A DNA stretch of 64,000 bases, from positions 186,001 to 250,000 of the forward strand of contig NZ_CP045497.1 of assembly GCF_015500075.1 (NCBI RefSeq), given 5' to 3'. This DNA is from Mesorhizobium sp. INR15. GTDB lineage: Bacteria; Pseudomonadota; Alphaproteobacteria; Rhizobiales; Rhizobiaceae. The notes under the pieces were generated by a model, which ran no database searches, was not told the DNA's origin, and saw only the letters and a list, made by a program, of their open reading frames with translations. Shown here in pieces: positions 43,324 through 53,192 of this stretch (within the stretch, counting starts at the first letter, position 1; every line of letters begins with the position of its first letter). Made by a program: the position numbers and the translations under genes.

Positions 43324-44208
43324 ATGAATCCGGACTTGGAAGTCGTCCAGATCAGACGCGGGGAGTCGTTCAAGGCCTGGGCCCACGGCTACCCCTTCCA
43401 CACCGTGCGCTGGCACTTCCATCCCGAGTACGAAATCCACCACGTCGTTGCCACCACGGGCCGCTATTTCGTCGGCGACTTCATCGGCGAATTCGAGCCG
43501 GGCAACCTCGTGCTCACCGGCCCCAATTTGCCGCACAATTGGGTGAGCGACGTGCCGGCCGGCGTTTGCGTGCCGCTGCGCGGCCGCGTCGTCCAGTTCT
43601 CGCAAGAATTTATCGCCGAGGCCACGACCGCACTTCCCGAACTTGCCGGCTGCACCGACATTTTGGAGCTCAGCCGCCGCGGTGCATTGTTTTCGGCTGC
43701 GACGGCAGAGCTTGCCGGACCGGCGCTGGCCGAACTGGTCGAGGCGCAAGGCGTGCGCCGCATCGCGCTGTTCATGACGCTGGTCGATATCCTCAGCCGC
43801 GCCGCCGATGTCCGGCCACTGACCAGCGCCAATTATCTGCCTGATCCCTCCGGCTTCATGTCGGCCGGCGTCAACGAGGCGCTCGCCTACATCAACGCCC
43901 ATCTCACCGAGCCGTTCAGCGAAAGCGACCTTGCCGCCATTGCCGGCCGCAGCCCGAGCGCCTTTTCGCGCAGCTTCCGCCGCCACACCGGCATGGCGCT
44001 GGTCCAGTACGTCAACCGGCTGCGCATCAATCTCGCCTGCCAGTTGTTGATGAGCCAAGACCAGATGTCGATCACCGAGATCTGCTACGCCGCCGGCTAC
44101 AACAACATCTCGAATTTCAACCGCCAGTTCTTGGTGCAGAAGGCCATGTCGCCTTCGCGCTTCCGGGCCTTGCTGGCGGAAAACATAAGCGCGGAGATTG
44201 CCGCCTAA
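43324..44208 (+). CDS. AraC-family transcriptional regulator
   Basis: 294 residues. An N-terminal cupin-like sensor (HFHPEYEIHHVVATTGRYFV, GNLVLTGPNLPHNW) is followed by two C-terminal HTH motifs, SESDLAAIAGRSPSAFSRSF and ITEICYAAGYNNISNFNRQF (residues about 195-285). It is the first gene of a catabolic cassette and probably activates the importer genes from 44451 onward in response to the imported polyol or sugar (inference). The ATG at 43324 follows GGGAGGAACGAAG. Confidence 0.9.
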   Translation: MNPDLEVVQIRRGESFKAWAHGYPFHTVRWHFHPEYEIHHVVATTGRYFVGDFIGEFEPGNLVLTGPNLPHNWVSDVPAGVCVPLRGRVVQFSQEFIAEATTALPELAGCTDILELSRRGALFSAATAELAGPALAELVEAQGVRRIALFMTLVDILSRAADVRPLTSANYLPDPSGFMSAGVNEALAYINAHLTEPFSESDLAAIAGRSPSAFSRSFRRHTGMALVQYVNRLRINLACQLLMSQDQMSITEICYAAGYNNISNFNRQFLVQKAMSPSRFRALLAENISAEIAA

Positions 44209-44450
44209 CAGGGAGGACCGGGAGGAGCCTAGATATTTGCAGAAGGAAGAAACGCGGGGTGCGTTGGAGGCGCCCCGTGCTGGAGATCGCTTGTCCTGAA
44301 ATCCAGCAATATAGACCACTGATCCAAGCGGATAGGGCCGATGTTTCAGACAAAGAATCCTCTCAACTGTTCGACTTGCAGTCAAGTGCCTGGGCGTGGA
44401 AATGCGCGTCAGGCTATAGTGAAACCATTCCTTGAAACGGAGACATTCGA

Positions 44451-45512
44451 ATGACCAGATTTGTTTGGAAATCGACCGGCGCAGCAGCGCTGGCACTCTG
44501 TCTGCTGAGCGGCACCGCGGCCTTTGCCGCGCCCGTCACTGACGCCACCGTTGCCTTCCTGATGCCTGACCAGGCCTCGACGCGTTACGAGCAGCACGAC
44601 TATCCCGGCTTCGTCGCTGAGATGAAGAAGCTCTGCCCCGGCTGCAAGGTGCTCTACCAGAATGCCGACGCCGACGTCTCGCGCCAGCAGCAGCAGTTCA
44701 ATTCGGTGATCTCGCAGGGTGCCAAGGCGATCGTGCTCGACCCGGTCGACTCGACCGCCGCCGCCTCGCTGGTCAAGCTGGCGCAGAGCCAGGGCGTCAA
44801 GGTCATCGCCTATGACCGACCGGTTCCCAGCACGCCGGCCGATTTCTACGTCTCCTTCAACAATGAGGGCATCGGCAAGGCCATCGCCGACTCCCTCGTC
44901 GCGCATTTGAAGGCGCTCAAGGTCGATCCCGCTAAGGGCGGCGTGCTGCAGATCAACGGTTCGCCCACCGACGCGGCCGCCGGCCTGATCAAGAAGGGCA
45001 TTCATGAAGGGTTGGACAACAGCGGCTACAAGATCCTGGCCGAATACGACACGCCGGAATGGGCGCCGCCGAAGGCACAGCAGTGGGCGAGCGGCCAGAT
45101 CACCCGCTTCGCCGGGCAGATCCTCGGCGTGGTCGCAGCCAATGACGGCACCGGTGGTGGCGCCATCGCGGCCTTCAAGGCAGCCGGCGTCGATCCGGTG
45201 CCGCCAATCACCGGCAACGATGCGACGATCGCGGCCTTGCAGCTGATCATCGCCGGCGACCAGTACAACACCATCTCCAAGCCGAGCGAGACCGTCGCGG
45301 CGGCCGCCGCTCAAGTTGCCGTGCAGCTTTTGTCGGGCGAGACGCCGAAAGCAGAAATGAAGCTATATGACACGCCATCACAGCTGTTCACGCCGGCCGT
45401 GGTGACGCAGGAAAACCTCAAGGCCGAGATCATTGACAAGAAGATCAACACGGCCGCCGAACTCTGCGTCGACCGCTACGTCGAAGGCTGCAAGAAGCTC
45501 GGCATCAAGTGA
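44451..45512 (+). CDS. Sugar-binding periplasmic protein (RbsB/XylF type)
   Basis: 353 residues. Signal peptide about 26 residues (SGTAAFA cleavage). The mature protein has VAFLMPDQASTRYEQHDYPG, then QQQQFNSVISQGAKAIVLDP, VIAYDRPVPSTPADFYVSFN and VVAANDGTGGGAIAAFKAAG, the pattern of xylose/ribose-type binding proteins. A Cys pair (LCPGCK) near residue 61 and another near the C-terminus could form disulfides. It is separated from the ATPase gene by a long GC hairpin, which fits high expression of the binding protein. Confidence 0.9.
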   Translation: MTRFVWKSTGAAALALCLLSGTAAFAAPVTDATVAFLMPDQASTRYEQHDYPGFVAEMKKLCPGCKVLYQNADADVSRQQQQFNSVISQGAKAIVLDPVDSTAAASLVKLAQSQGVKVIAYDRPVPSTPADFYVSFNNEGIGKAIADSLVAHLKALKVDPAKGGVLQINGSPTDAAAGLIKKGIHEGLDNSGYKILAEYDTPEWAPPKAQQWASGQITRFAGQILGVVAANDGTGGGAIAAFKAAGVDPVPPITGNDATIAALQLIIAGDQYNTISKPSETVAAAAAQVAVQLLSGETPKAEMKLYDTPSQLFTPAVVTQENLKAEIIDKKINTAAELCVDRYVEGCKKLGIK

Positions 45513-45599
45513 TCGCACCGACCACGGTCACGAACCGACGATCAGCGCAGCAAAAAGTGGATATCGGGTTTCGGATTAGATCATGGTCAAACAAGAACA

Positions 45600-45625
45600 C
45601 GTCCGGCCGCCATCGCGGCCGGACG
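45600..45625 (+). promoter_or_regulatory. Strong intercistronic hairpin
   Basis: CGTCCGGCCGC (45600-45610) and GCGGCCGGACG (45615-45625) form an 11-bp perfect stem with a CATC loop, 87 nt after the binding-protein stop and 44 nt before the ATPase start. No T run follows. It probably protects the 3' end of the binding-protein message or attenuates read-through. Confidence 0.6.
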
Positions 45626-45669
45626 CCGAAGACCACCCTTGAGCCGCCATCCGGAAAGGTTTGCCATCC

Positions 45670-46491
45670 ATGACCGACACTCTCGAAGGACCGGTTTCGA
45701 CCGGCGAGCTGGTGCTCAGCCTGAGCGGGATCTCGAAGCATTTCGGCGCGGTTTCGGCACTGACCGACGTCGATCTCGACGTGCATGCGGGCGAAGTCGT
45801 GGCGCTGGTCGGCGACAACGGCGCCGGCAAGTCGACGCTGGTCAAGATCCTTGCAGGCGTCCACCAGCCAAGCTCGGGAACGATCAATTTCCGCGGCAAC
45901 CACGTCACCATGCCCGACCCGAGTGCCGCGCTGACGCTTGGCATCGCCACAGTCTTCCAGGACCTGGCGCTGTGCGAAAACCTCGACGTCGTCGCCAACA
46001 TCTTCCTCGGCAAGGAACTCAATCCGATGCGGCTGGACGAAGTGGCGATGGAAATCCGCGCCTGGACGCTGCTCAACGAATTGTCGGCGCGCATTCCCAG
46101 CGTGCGCGAGGTGGTCGCCTCGCTGTCGGGTGGTCAGCGCCAGACCGTGGCGATTGCCCGCTCGCTGCTCTTGGAACCAAAAGTCATCCTGCTCGACGAG
46201 CCGACCGCCGCCCTTGGCGTTGCCCAGACGGCGGAGGTGCTGAACCTCATCGACCGGGTGCGCGAGCGCGGCCTCGGCGTGCTGATGATCAGCCACAATA
46301 TGGAAGACGTGCGCGCCGTCGCCGACCGCATCGTCGTGCTGCGGCTCGGCCGCAACAACGGCGTCTTCGCTCCCGACGCCTCCAACCAGGAACTGGTCAG
46401 CGCCATCACTGGCGCTTCCAACAACGCGGTGTCGCGCCGCGCTGAACGGCGCCAGGCCCAATCCGAGCAGAAGCAGGAGCAACAGCCATGA
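45670..46491 (+). CDS. Sugar ABC transporter ATP-binding protein (single ATPase domain)
   Basis: 273 residues, one domain only, unlike the double RbsA proteins elsewhere in the window. Walker A GDNGAGKSTLVKIL is near residue 45, signature LSGGQRQTVAIARSL near 145 and ILLDEPTAALGVAQ after it, with the switch His in MISHNMEDV. This is the XylG/FrcA-like short form and works as a homodimer. The C-terminus is Gln/Arg-rich. ATG 45670 is preceded by AAAGG. The stop overlaps the permease start (ATGA). Confidence 0.9.
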   Translation: MTDTLEGPVSTGELVLSLSGISKHFGAVSALTDVDLDVHAGEVVALVGDNGAGKSTLVKILAGVHQPSSGTINFRGNHVTMPDPSAALTLGIATVFQDLALCENLDVVANIFLGKELNPMRLDEVAMEIRAWTLLNELSARIPSVREVVASLSGGQRQTVAIARSLLLEPKVILLDEPTAALGVAQTAEVLNLIDRVRERGLGVLMISHNMEDVRAVADRIVVLRLGRNNGVFAPDASNQELVSAITGASNNAVSRRAERRQAQSEQKQEQQP

Positions 46492-47741
46492 GCGCCGAGA
46501 TCAAGCAAGACGTACCTCCGGCGCTCGACCGCAGCGACGTGCGGGTGAAGCAAGCGACAGGCTTCAGTGGCACGATCCACACCTTTCTAGACCGCGTTCG
46601 GTCAGGCGACCTTGGATCGCTGCCGGTCGTCGTCGGGCTGGTCATCATCTGGACCGTTTTCGCCAGCATTAACCCCATTTTCCTTTCAAGCAGCAACCTC
46701 GTCAACCTGCTCTTCGACTGCTCGACGGTTGGTGTCATCGCGCTTGGCATCGTCTGCGTGCTGATGGTCGGCGAGATCGACCTCTCCGTCGGCTCGATCA
46801 GCGGCTTTGCCTCTGCCCTGGTCGGCACGCTGTGGGTCAACCAGGGCTGGCCGGTGGCGCTCGCCATCCTTGCCGCTGTCGCCTTCGGCGGGCTGATAGG
46901 CTCGCTCTACGCGCTGTTGTTCAACCGGCTTGGCATGCCGAGCTTCGTCTCGACGCTGGCCGGCCTGCTCGCGGTACTCGGCCTGCAGCTCTACATCCTC
47001 GGCTCCACCGGCTCTATCAATCTGCCCTACGGCTCGAACCTGGTGAATTTCGGCCAGCTTCTGGTCATGCCCAAATGGGTGTCCTTCGGACTAGCTGCTG
47101 TTCCCGGCATCGTCATGCTGATCACCGGCCTGCGCACCGTCAACCGCCGCCGCGCCGTCAATCTGTCGGCGCCCTCGGTTAGTGGCCTGCTCGTAAAGGT
47201 CGCGTCCTTGACGATCGTGCTCGAGCTGATCGTTGCCTACCTCAACCAGGCGCGCGGCATTCCGTGGATGTTCGGTCTGTTCGTCGGCCTCGTCGTGGCG
47301 ATGAACTATGCGCTGACCCGCACCAAATGGGGCCGCTCGATGACCGCCGTCGGCGGCAATCGCGAGGCGGCGCGGCGCGCCGGCATCAAGGTGCGGCTGA
47401 TCTATCTCAGCGCCTTTGCAATGTGCTCGATGTTCGCCGCCCTCGGCGGTGTGCTGTCGGCCGCCCGCCTTGCCTCGGCCAGCCAGCAGGCGGGCACCGG
47501 CGACGTCAACCTCAACGCCATCGCGGCGGCCGTTATCGGCGGCACCAGCCTGTTCGGCGGCCGCGGCAGTGCCTATTCGGCGCTGCTCGGCATCATCGTC
47601 ATCCAGTCGATCGCCAGCGGGCTGACCTTGCTCGATCTGTCGTCGTCGCTTCGCTACATGATCACCGGCGCCGTTCTGGCGATCGCGGTCATCGTCGACT
47701 CCCTGGCGCGCCGCTCGCGGGTTTCCCACGGCCGGGCCTGA
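46488..47741 (+). CDS. Sugar ABC transporter permease (XylH/RbsC type)
   Basis: 417 residues, longer than the other permeases here, as in the XylH branch. It has multiple membrane spans, MVGEIDLSVGSISGFASALV near residue 93 and VIGGTSLFGGRGSAYSALLG near 350. An extra loop region follows residue 205. It forms a homodimeric inner-membrane channel with the short ATPase upstream. Confidence 0.92.
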   Translation: MSAEIKQDVPPALDRSDVRVKQATGFSGTIHTFLDRVRSGDLGSLPVVVGLVIIWTVFASINPIFLSSSNLVNLLFDCSTVGVIALGIVCVLMVGEIDLSVGSISGFASALVGTLWVNQGWPVALAILAAVAFGGLIGSLYALLFNRLGMPSFVSTLAGLLAVLGLQLYILGSTGSINLPYGSNLVNFGQLLVMPKWVSFGLAAVPGIVMLITGLRTVNRRRAVNLSAPSVSGLLVKVASLTIVLELIVAYLNQARGIPWMFGLFVGLVVAMNYALTRTKWGRSMTAVGGNREAARRAGIKVRLIYLSAFAMCSMFAALGGVLSAARLASASQQAGTGDVNLNAIAAAVIGGTSLFGGRGSAYSALLGIIVIQSIASGLTLLDLSSSLRYMITGAVLAIAVIVDSLARRSRVSHGRA

Positions 47742-47826
47742 ACCCCCGCAAGCATGCCGCGAAGATCGACAACCGATCTTCGCGGCCATGCCAGACAATC
47801 ACACCCAACGAACAACGAGGACCAAC

Positions 47827-48555
47827 ATGGCTCAGGATTTAACAGGCAAGGTGGCGGCGATCACCGGCGCCGCATCAGGCATCGGCCTGGAATGTGCCAG
47901 GGCGCTGATCGCCGCCGGAGTACGGGTCGCGTTGGTCGACCGTGCCGAGGACAGGCTGAAAGAAGTTTGCGCGGAGCTTGGGCCGCAGGCGATCCCGGTG
48001 GTGGTCGATCTGATGAAGCCGTCCAGCGTCGCCACCATGATGCCGCAGATACTGGAGAAGGCCGGCCAGCTCGACATCTTCCATGCCAATGCCGGCGCCT
48101 ATGTCGGCGGCGAGATCCTCGGCGGCGATCCGGATGCCTGGGACCGCATGCTGAACCTCAACATCAATTCGGTGTTCCGCTCCGTGCACGCCGTGCTGCC
48201 GCACATGGTCGGGCGCAAGACCGGCGACATCATCGTCACCAGCTCGATCGCCGGGCTCGTGCCCGTCGTCTGGGAGCCGATCTACACCGCGTCCAAACAT
48301 GCCGTGCAGGCCTTCGTCCACACGGTCCGCCGCCAGGTCGCCAAGCATGGCCTGCGCGTCGGCGCCGTGGCGCCGGGACCCGTGGTGACTGCACTAATCA
48401 GCGACTGGCCAAAAGAGAAGCTCGACGAGGAGCTGGCGGCCGGCGGCCTGATGCAACCCGCCGAGGTCGCCGAAGCCGTGCTGTTCATGCTGACGCGCCC
48501 ACGGAACATCACCATCCGCGATCTGGTGATCCTGCCGCAGAGCAATGATTTGTGA
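47827..48555 (+). CDS. SDR-family dehydrogenase, probable sugar alcohol dehydrogenase
   Basis: 242 residues from ATG 47827 (GAGG upstream); a start at 47788 adds 13 unrelated residues. NAD motif AITGAASGIGLECARAL near residue 9, NAGAYVGG near 84, the catalytic Ser in VTSSIAGLVP and YTASKHAV (Tyr/Lys) near 152. Placed between a sugar importer and an FGGY kinase, it most likely oxidizes a pentitol such as ribitol or arabinitol to a ketopentose, which the kinase then phosphorylates (inference from order). Confidence 0.87.
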   Translation: MAQDLTGKVAAITGAASGIGLECARALIAAGVRVALVDRAEDRLKEVCAELGPQAIPVVVDLMKPSSVATMMPQILEKAGQLDIFHANAGAYVGGEILGGDPDAWDRMLNLNINSVFRSVHAVLPHMVGRKTGDIIVTSSIAGLVPVVWEPIYTASKHAVQAFVHTVRRQVAKHGLRVGAVAPGPVVTALISDWPKEKLDEELAAGGLMQPAEVAEAVLFMLTRPRNITIRDLVILPQSNDL

Positions 48556-48670
<115 letters not shown>

Positions 48671-48686
48671 ACCTCGAGGTTCCCCC

Positions 48687-50297
48687 ATGCCCTCCCACTT
48701 CCTCGGCATCGATGTCGGCACCGGCAGCGCCAGGGCAGGGGTGTTCGACAGTGACGGCACCATGCTGGCCTCGGCTAAGCGCGACATCGCCTTGTTCATC
48801 GAGCCCGGCGAAATCGCCGAGCAGTCGAGCGAGGACATCTGGCACGCGGTCTGCGCCAGCGTACGCGAGGCGGTTGCGAAGTCCGGCCTTGGTCCGTGCG
48901 ACATTGCCGGCATCGGCTTCGACGCGACCTGCTCGCTGGTCGTCGTCGGGCAGGGCGGCGTGCCACTCGCCGTCGGCCGTTCGGGCAACAGTCAGCGCAA
49001 CATCATCGTCTGGATGGACCATCGCGCCCGCGACCAGGCGCAACGCATCAATGCCGGCAAGCACGCCGTACTCGACTATGTCGGCGGCGCCATCTCGCCG
49101 GAGATGGAGACGCCCAAGCTTTTGTGGCTGAGCGAAAACATGCCCGAAAGTTTTGCCGCGGCCGAGCATTTCTTCGACCTGACCGACTATCTGACCTGGC
49201 GCTCGACCGGCAGCCTGGCGCGCTCGATCTGCACTGTCACCTGCAAATGGACCTATCTGGGCCATGAGCGGCGCTGGGACGAGGCGTATTTCCGCGCCAT
49301 CGGCCTTGGCGCACTCGCCGAAGAAGGCTTTGCCCGGATCGGCACCGAGATCGTCGAGGGCGGCACCGCCCTTGCCGGCGGCTTGACTGGAGATGCAGCC
49401 GCCGATTTCGGCCTGCTGCCGGGAACGCCGGTCGCGGCCGGGCTGATCGATGCCCATGCCGGCGGTGTAGGCACTGTCGGTGGCAAGGGAGATGCCGGTA
49501 CGTTGCAGTCGAGAATGGCTTATGTCTTCGGCACCTCGGCCTGCACAATGGCGAGCACCAGCGAGCCGGCCTTCGTGCCCGGCGTCTGGGGGCCCTATTT
49601 CTCCTCCATGGTGCCGGGCCTGTGGCTCAGCGAAGGCGGCCAATCGGCGGCGGGTGCTGCCATCGATCATCTCGTCAGCTTCCACCCGGCCACGGACGAA
49701 GCGGCATCCCATGCCAAGGCGCAAGGCGTCAGCCTTGCCGCATGGCTTGGCCAGCAGGCGGCAGAGCAGTCCGCCGATTTGTCCTCGGCGGCCCACCTTG
49801 CGGACGGGTTGCATGTCGTTCCCGAATTCCTCGGCAACCGCTCGCCCTTCGCCGACCCTGAAGCCAAGGGCCTGATCGCCGGGCTGGGCATGGACACTTC
49901 CCTCGACAGCCTGGTCGCGCTCTATGTCGCCGGCCTGTGCGGGCTTGGCTATGGCGTGCGCCAGATCGTGGCAGCGATGGCCGAGAAAAATTTGGCCATC
50001 GACACCATCGTCGTCAGCGGCGGCGCCGCACAGAGCGAACTGGTGCGCCAGCTTCTGGCAGACACGACAGGGCTGACGGTCGCCGGATCGACCTCTCCAG
50101 AACCGGTGTTGCTTGGCTCCGCCATGTTGGGCGCGGTGGCCGCCGGACACTACCCGGATCTGATATCGGCGATGACCGGAATGTCCACGATGGGCCAGAT
50201 CTATCGTCCGGCAGGCGGATCGCCAGAAGCCCTGCACGACAGGCGGTTCGCCGCTTTCGAACTGCTGCAGAAGGCGGCAAGGGCGATCCGCGGTTGA
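48687..50297 (+). CDS. FGGY-family carbohydrate kinase, probable ribulokinase
   Basis: 536 residues. The first ATPase domain starts FLGIDVGTGSARAGVFDSDG; the substrate loop has IIVWMDHRARDQAQRINAG; the second domain has GTSACTMAST and LGNRSPFADPEAKGLIAGL, and the signature VVSGGAAQSELVRQLLADTT near residue 455. This branch (AraB-like, close to the FGGY proteins acting on D-ribulose) phosphorylates a ketopentose with ATP. With the SDR upstream this gives polyol to ketopentose to ketopentose phosphate, entering the pentose phosphate pathway. The exact isomer is not decidable here. Confidence 0.9.
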   Translation: MPSHFLGIDVGTGSARAGVFDSDGTMLASAKRDIALFIEPGEIAEQSSEDIWHAVCASVREAVAKSGLGPCDIAGIGFDATCSLVVVGQGGVPLAVGRSGNSQRNIIVWMDHRARDQAQRINAGKHAVLDYVGGAISPEMETPKLLWLSENMPESFAAAEHFFDLTDYLTWRSTGSLARSICTVTCKWTYLGHERRWDEAYFRAIGLGALAEEGFARIGTEIVEGGTALAGGLTGDAAADFGLLPGTPVAAGLIDAHAGGVGTVGGKGDAGTLQSRMAYVFGTSACTMASTSEPAFVPGVWGPYFSSMVPGLWLSEGGQSAAGAAIDHLVSFHPATDEAASHAKAQGVSLAAWLGQQAAEQSADLSSAAHLADGLHVVPEFLGNRSPFADPEAKGLIAGLGMDTSLDSLVALYVAGLCGLGYGVRQIVAAMAEKNLAIDTIVVSGGAAQSELVRQLLADTTGLTVAGSTSPEPVLLGSAMLGAVAAGHYPDLISAMTGMSTMGQIYRPAGGSPEALHDRRFAAFELLQKAARAIRG

Positions 50298-50527
50298 CCA
50301 TCACGTCTGCATTAAATTGTGCCTTTGCACGACCCGGCGAACACGGGCACATCCCTGGGGACTAGTCGCGAGGTCAGACTTTGATTGCGGCAAGCATTCC
50401 AATGGGTTTTCCGCCAAATTGGCTGATCGCCGATCTCGAAGCCACAAAGTCTTCTTTATGGAATGGCTCGCCCCTTTCCCTCGGCGCATGATTGCGTCGT
50501 CGATGAGTCTGGCACGGAGTTGAGCCG

Positions 50528-51559
50528 ATGAATGAGATCAAGGTTCTTGGTATAGATCTTGGAAAGGACGTTTGCAGCGTTGTCGGGCTGGACGAAGCCG
50601 GGAACGTGCTGTTGCGGCGCCGGATGCGTCGGGACAGCGTGGTGAAGCTGGCGGCGGGAATGCCGGCCTGCGTGATGGCGATGGAAGCCTGTTGCGGCGC
50701 CCATCATCTCGGCCGGCAGCTTCGTGAGCAGGGCCACGATGTACGGCTGATGTCTCCCGAATATGTTCGTCCCTACGTGAAAGCGCAGAAGAACGACGAT
50801 CGGGATGCCGAGGCGATAGCGGAAGCCGCGACCCGCCCAACGATGCGCTTTGTCGATCTGAAGAGCGACGAGCAACTCGACATGCAGAGCCTGCACCGGG
50901 CTCGAGATCGGCTGGTTGGCGAGCGCACGACTCTGATCAACCAGCTTCGGGCGATTTTGCTCGAGCGGGGAATCATGATTGCCAAGGGGCGGCGCAAGCT
51001 TGAACTCCGACTGGAACAGCTTCTCGCCGGAGAGATGGCGATCGGCCGTCGGATCCGGGTTCTGATCGAGGACATGCGAGCCGAGTGGCGCGCCCTCGAT
51101 GCCCGCATCGTCTCCTTCGACGCGGAGTTCGCGACCCTCGCTCGCACGGACGCATCAATGAAGCTGCTCTCGACGATCCCGGGGATCGGCCCATTGAATG
51201 CGACCGCGTTCGTAGCGTCGGTCGGAAAGGCCGAGACGTTTGGCCGGGGCCGTGACCTTGCGGCCTGGCTTCGACTCGTGCCTCGACAAATGACGACCGG
51301 AGGTAAGCCTAAGCTTCTGGGGATCAGCAAGCGCGGCAACGGCTATCTTCGTAGGATGCTGATCCATGGAGCACGAGCAGCGCTGGCGTCCCTTGCCAAA
51401 GGGAAGACGCTGTTGGGCGAATGGCTTCGAGGCCTGCTGTCGCGAACTCATATGAACACGGCTGTCGTCGCGCTAGCGGCGAAGATGGCCAGGATCATCT
51501 GGGCGGTGCTGAGAAGCGGGCGTCCGTTCCAGATGGCGGCGTTGCCGTCGGTCGAATAA
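50528..51559 (+). CDS. IS110-family transposase, intact
   Basis: 343 residues. DEDD N-terminal domain begins VLGIDLGKDVCSVVGLDEAG, with EACCGAHHLGRQL and the QKNDDRDAEAIAEAA cluster. The C-terminal domain includes LSTIPGIGPLNATAFVASVG and its Ser-containing region. It is unlike the 16756 copy, so it is a different IS110 subgroup. Element ends are not defined; about 230 bp of upstream sequence (50298-50527) probably belong to it. Confidence 0.9.
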   Translation: MNEIKVLGIDLGKDVCSVVGLDEAGNVLLRRRMRRDSVVKLAAGMPACVMAMEACCGAHHLGRQLREQGHDVRLMSPEYVRPYVKAQKNDDRDAEAIAEAATRPTMRFVDLKSDEQLDMQSLHRARDRLVGERTTLINQLRAILLERGIMIAKGRRKLELRLEQLLAGEMAIGRRIRVLIEDMRAEWRALDARIVSFDAEFATLARTDASMKLLSTIPGIGPLNATAFVASVGKAETFGRGRDLAAWLRLVPRQMTTGGKPKLLGISKRGNGYLRRMLIHGARAALASLAKGKTLLGEWLRGLLSRTHMNTAVVALAAKMARIIWAVLRSGRPFQMAALPSVE

Positions 51560-51826
51560 TCAGAGATCGGCCGGAAGGGAGACCTTCAGGCCGGCGTTGT
51601 CTGTGAGTGGACTGAAAAGATGGCCTGACAGTCGAACGGTGTGCCGACATCCTGACCAAAAAAATGGCGTTAGACGCCGACGTCTTTATGAGGATCGGTA
51701 CGCGCGTAAGCTCCATCTTGGCCGGGGACGATCATTGCCCCGAGACCGGATACGTTGGCGCAGACTGAGATGCCGTCAAAAATCGCTTGCAGGCGGGGCG
51801 AGCCATACGTTTTTTGATCCAGCACG

Positions 51827-52236
51827 GTCAAGCTGCCCTCCGGCTACTCAATTGGCTGGAGCGGCCAGTTTGAGTATCTCAAGCGCACCAAGGCGCGCCT
51901 CATGATCGTGGTGCCCCTTACGCTGGCGCTCATCTTCCTACTGCTCTTCCTCAACTTCCGCAGGTTGACCGAGACGCTGATCGTGATGTTGTCGCTGCCA
52001 TTCGCCCTGGTCGGCGGCATCTGGCTGATGTGGTGGCTGGGCTTCAACACCTCGGTCGCGGTCGCGGTCGGGTTCATCGCCTGCCGATGATTGGCGGCAT
52101 GGTCTCGTCGACCATCCTGACGCTCGTTGTCATCCCGGCGGTCTACGCCCTGGTCAAGGGCTGGGGGCTGGCACGGAAGCTTCGGGCAGTCGACGAGTTT
52201 GAGATGTCGGTAAAGACAGCGGAGCTGGTGTTGTAG
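51827..52236 (+). pseudogene. CusA-type heavy-metal RND efflux pump, deleted remnant
   Basis: The frame reads VKLPSGYSIGWSGQFEYLKR, then VVPLTLALIFLLLFLNFRRL, LIVMLSLPFALVGGIWLMWW and SVAVAVGFIA, a conserved transmembrane stretch of CusA/CzcA pumps. At about 52080 it jumps straight to PMIGGMVSSTILTLVVIPAV, the segment that normally comes some 100 residues later, and ends near 52236. So an internal block is deleted and the first 800 or so residues are missing. No CusB/CusC genes are nearby. Confidence 0.75.
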
Positions 52237-52268
52237 GGAAGTTTCGCATCCATAGAACGTGGTGGGCA

Positions 52269-53026
52269 GGTTCTGTTGCAAACTTTGCGGTAATTCGTAT
52301 CTGCGATGAGAACGCTCCGATTTTTGGAGACCGTGTCATGTTCAAGGGCCGTCATTTCGACCGATCAGTGATCTTGCTGTTCGTTCAGTGGTATCGGGCT
52401 TATGGCTTGAGCTTGCGGGACCTGAAGGAAGGCGGAGCGCGGCACCAGCGTCGGCCATTCGACGGTCCATCGCTGGGTGGTTCACTTTTCTCCCTTACTG
52501 CTGACGCAGTTCAATCGCCGGAAGCGGTCGGTTGGCAGCAAATGGCATATGGATGACACCTACATCAAGGTTCGTGGCGAGTGGATGTACCTCTACCGCG
52601 CAATCGACAGCGTCGGCGATACCGTTTTCTGGTTCAGCCAACATCGTGATCTGCCGGCAGCAAAACGCTTTCTGCGCAAGGCTTTGCAGCGTCATGGCAG
52701 GCCGGACCGCATTGTCATCGACGGTAGCCAGACCAATCGGGAAGCGATTATCTCCTGCGATGCCGAGAGCCGCTTGAGGGATAGGTCGCGCCGAGCATTG
52801 AGGGCGATCCGTATCCGCAAGAGCCAATACTTGAACAACCGGATCGAGCAGGATCATCGGCGCATCAAGCGACGGGTGCGACCGATGCTGGGCTTCAAGG
52901 CGTTCGCGACCAGCCGTTACATTCGCCGGCATCGAGATGGTTCACATGATGCGCAAGCGGCAGGGCCGCTTCGCCTTCAACCCAGCCCCATCGCTCAAAG
53001 AGCAGTTCGAGGCAAACGCCGCCTGA
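52269..53026 (+). pseudogene. IS6-family insertion sequence with a frameshifted transposase
   Basis: The left terminal repeat GGTTCTGTTGCAAA (52269-52282) is typical of IS6/IS26-like elements. ATG 52338 reads MFKGRHFDRSVILLFVQWYR, then the frame breaks near 52430. Another frame carries VGSKWHMDDTYIKVRGEWMY, PDRIVIDGSQTNREAIISCD and YLNNRIEQDHRRIKRRVRPM (the DDE residues). A second shift near 52920 leads to MVHMMRKRQGRFAFNPAPSL and the end at 53026. No matching right repeat is seen, so the element is also truncated at that end. Confidence 0.8.
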
Positions 53027-53192
53027 ATTGCGTCCAGCAGATAGCTGACTGTTGCCTTGCCGAATATCTGCGACGGAACCCAAAATACTCCCCGCGGAGT
53101 TAACCTGACATCACCGCCCATGACAGTAAATAGCGTTTTGTAACCCCAAGCACGCGCTATTCCGATGTAACGGCAAAAAATGACAAGCTCAT

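Noticed and set aside
44409..45314. 301-residue minus-strand ORF
   Set aside because: It is the shadow of the periplasmic binding-protein gene. High G+C codon use opens antisense frames of this size throughout the window.
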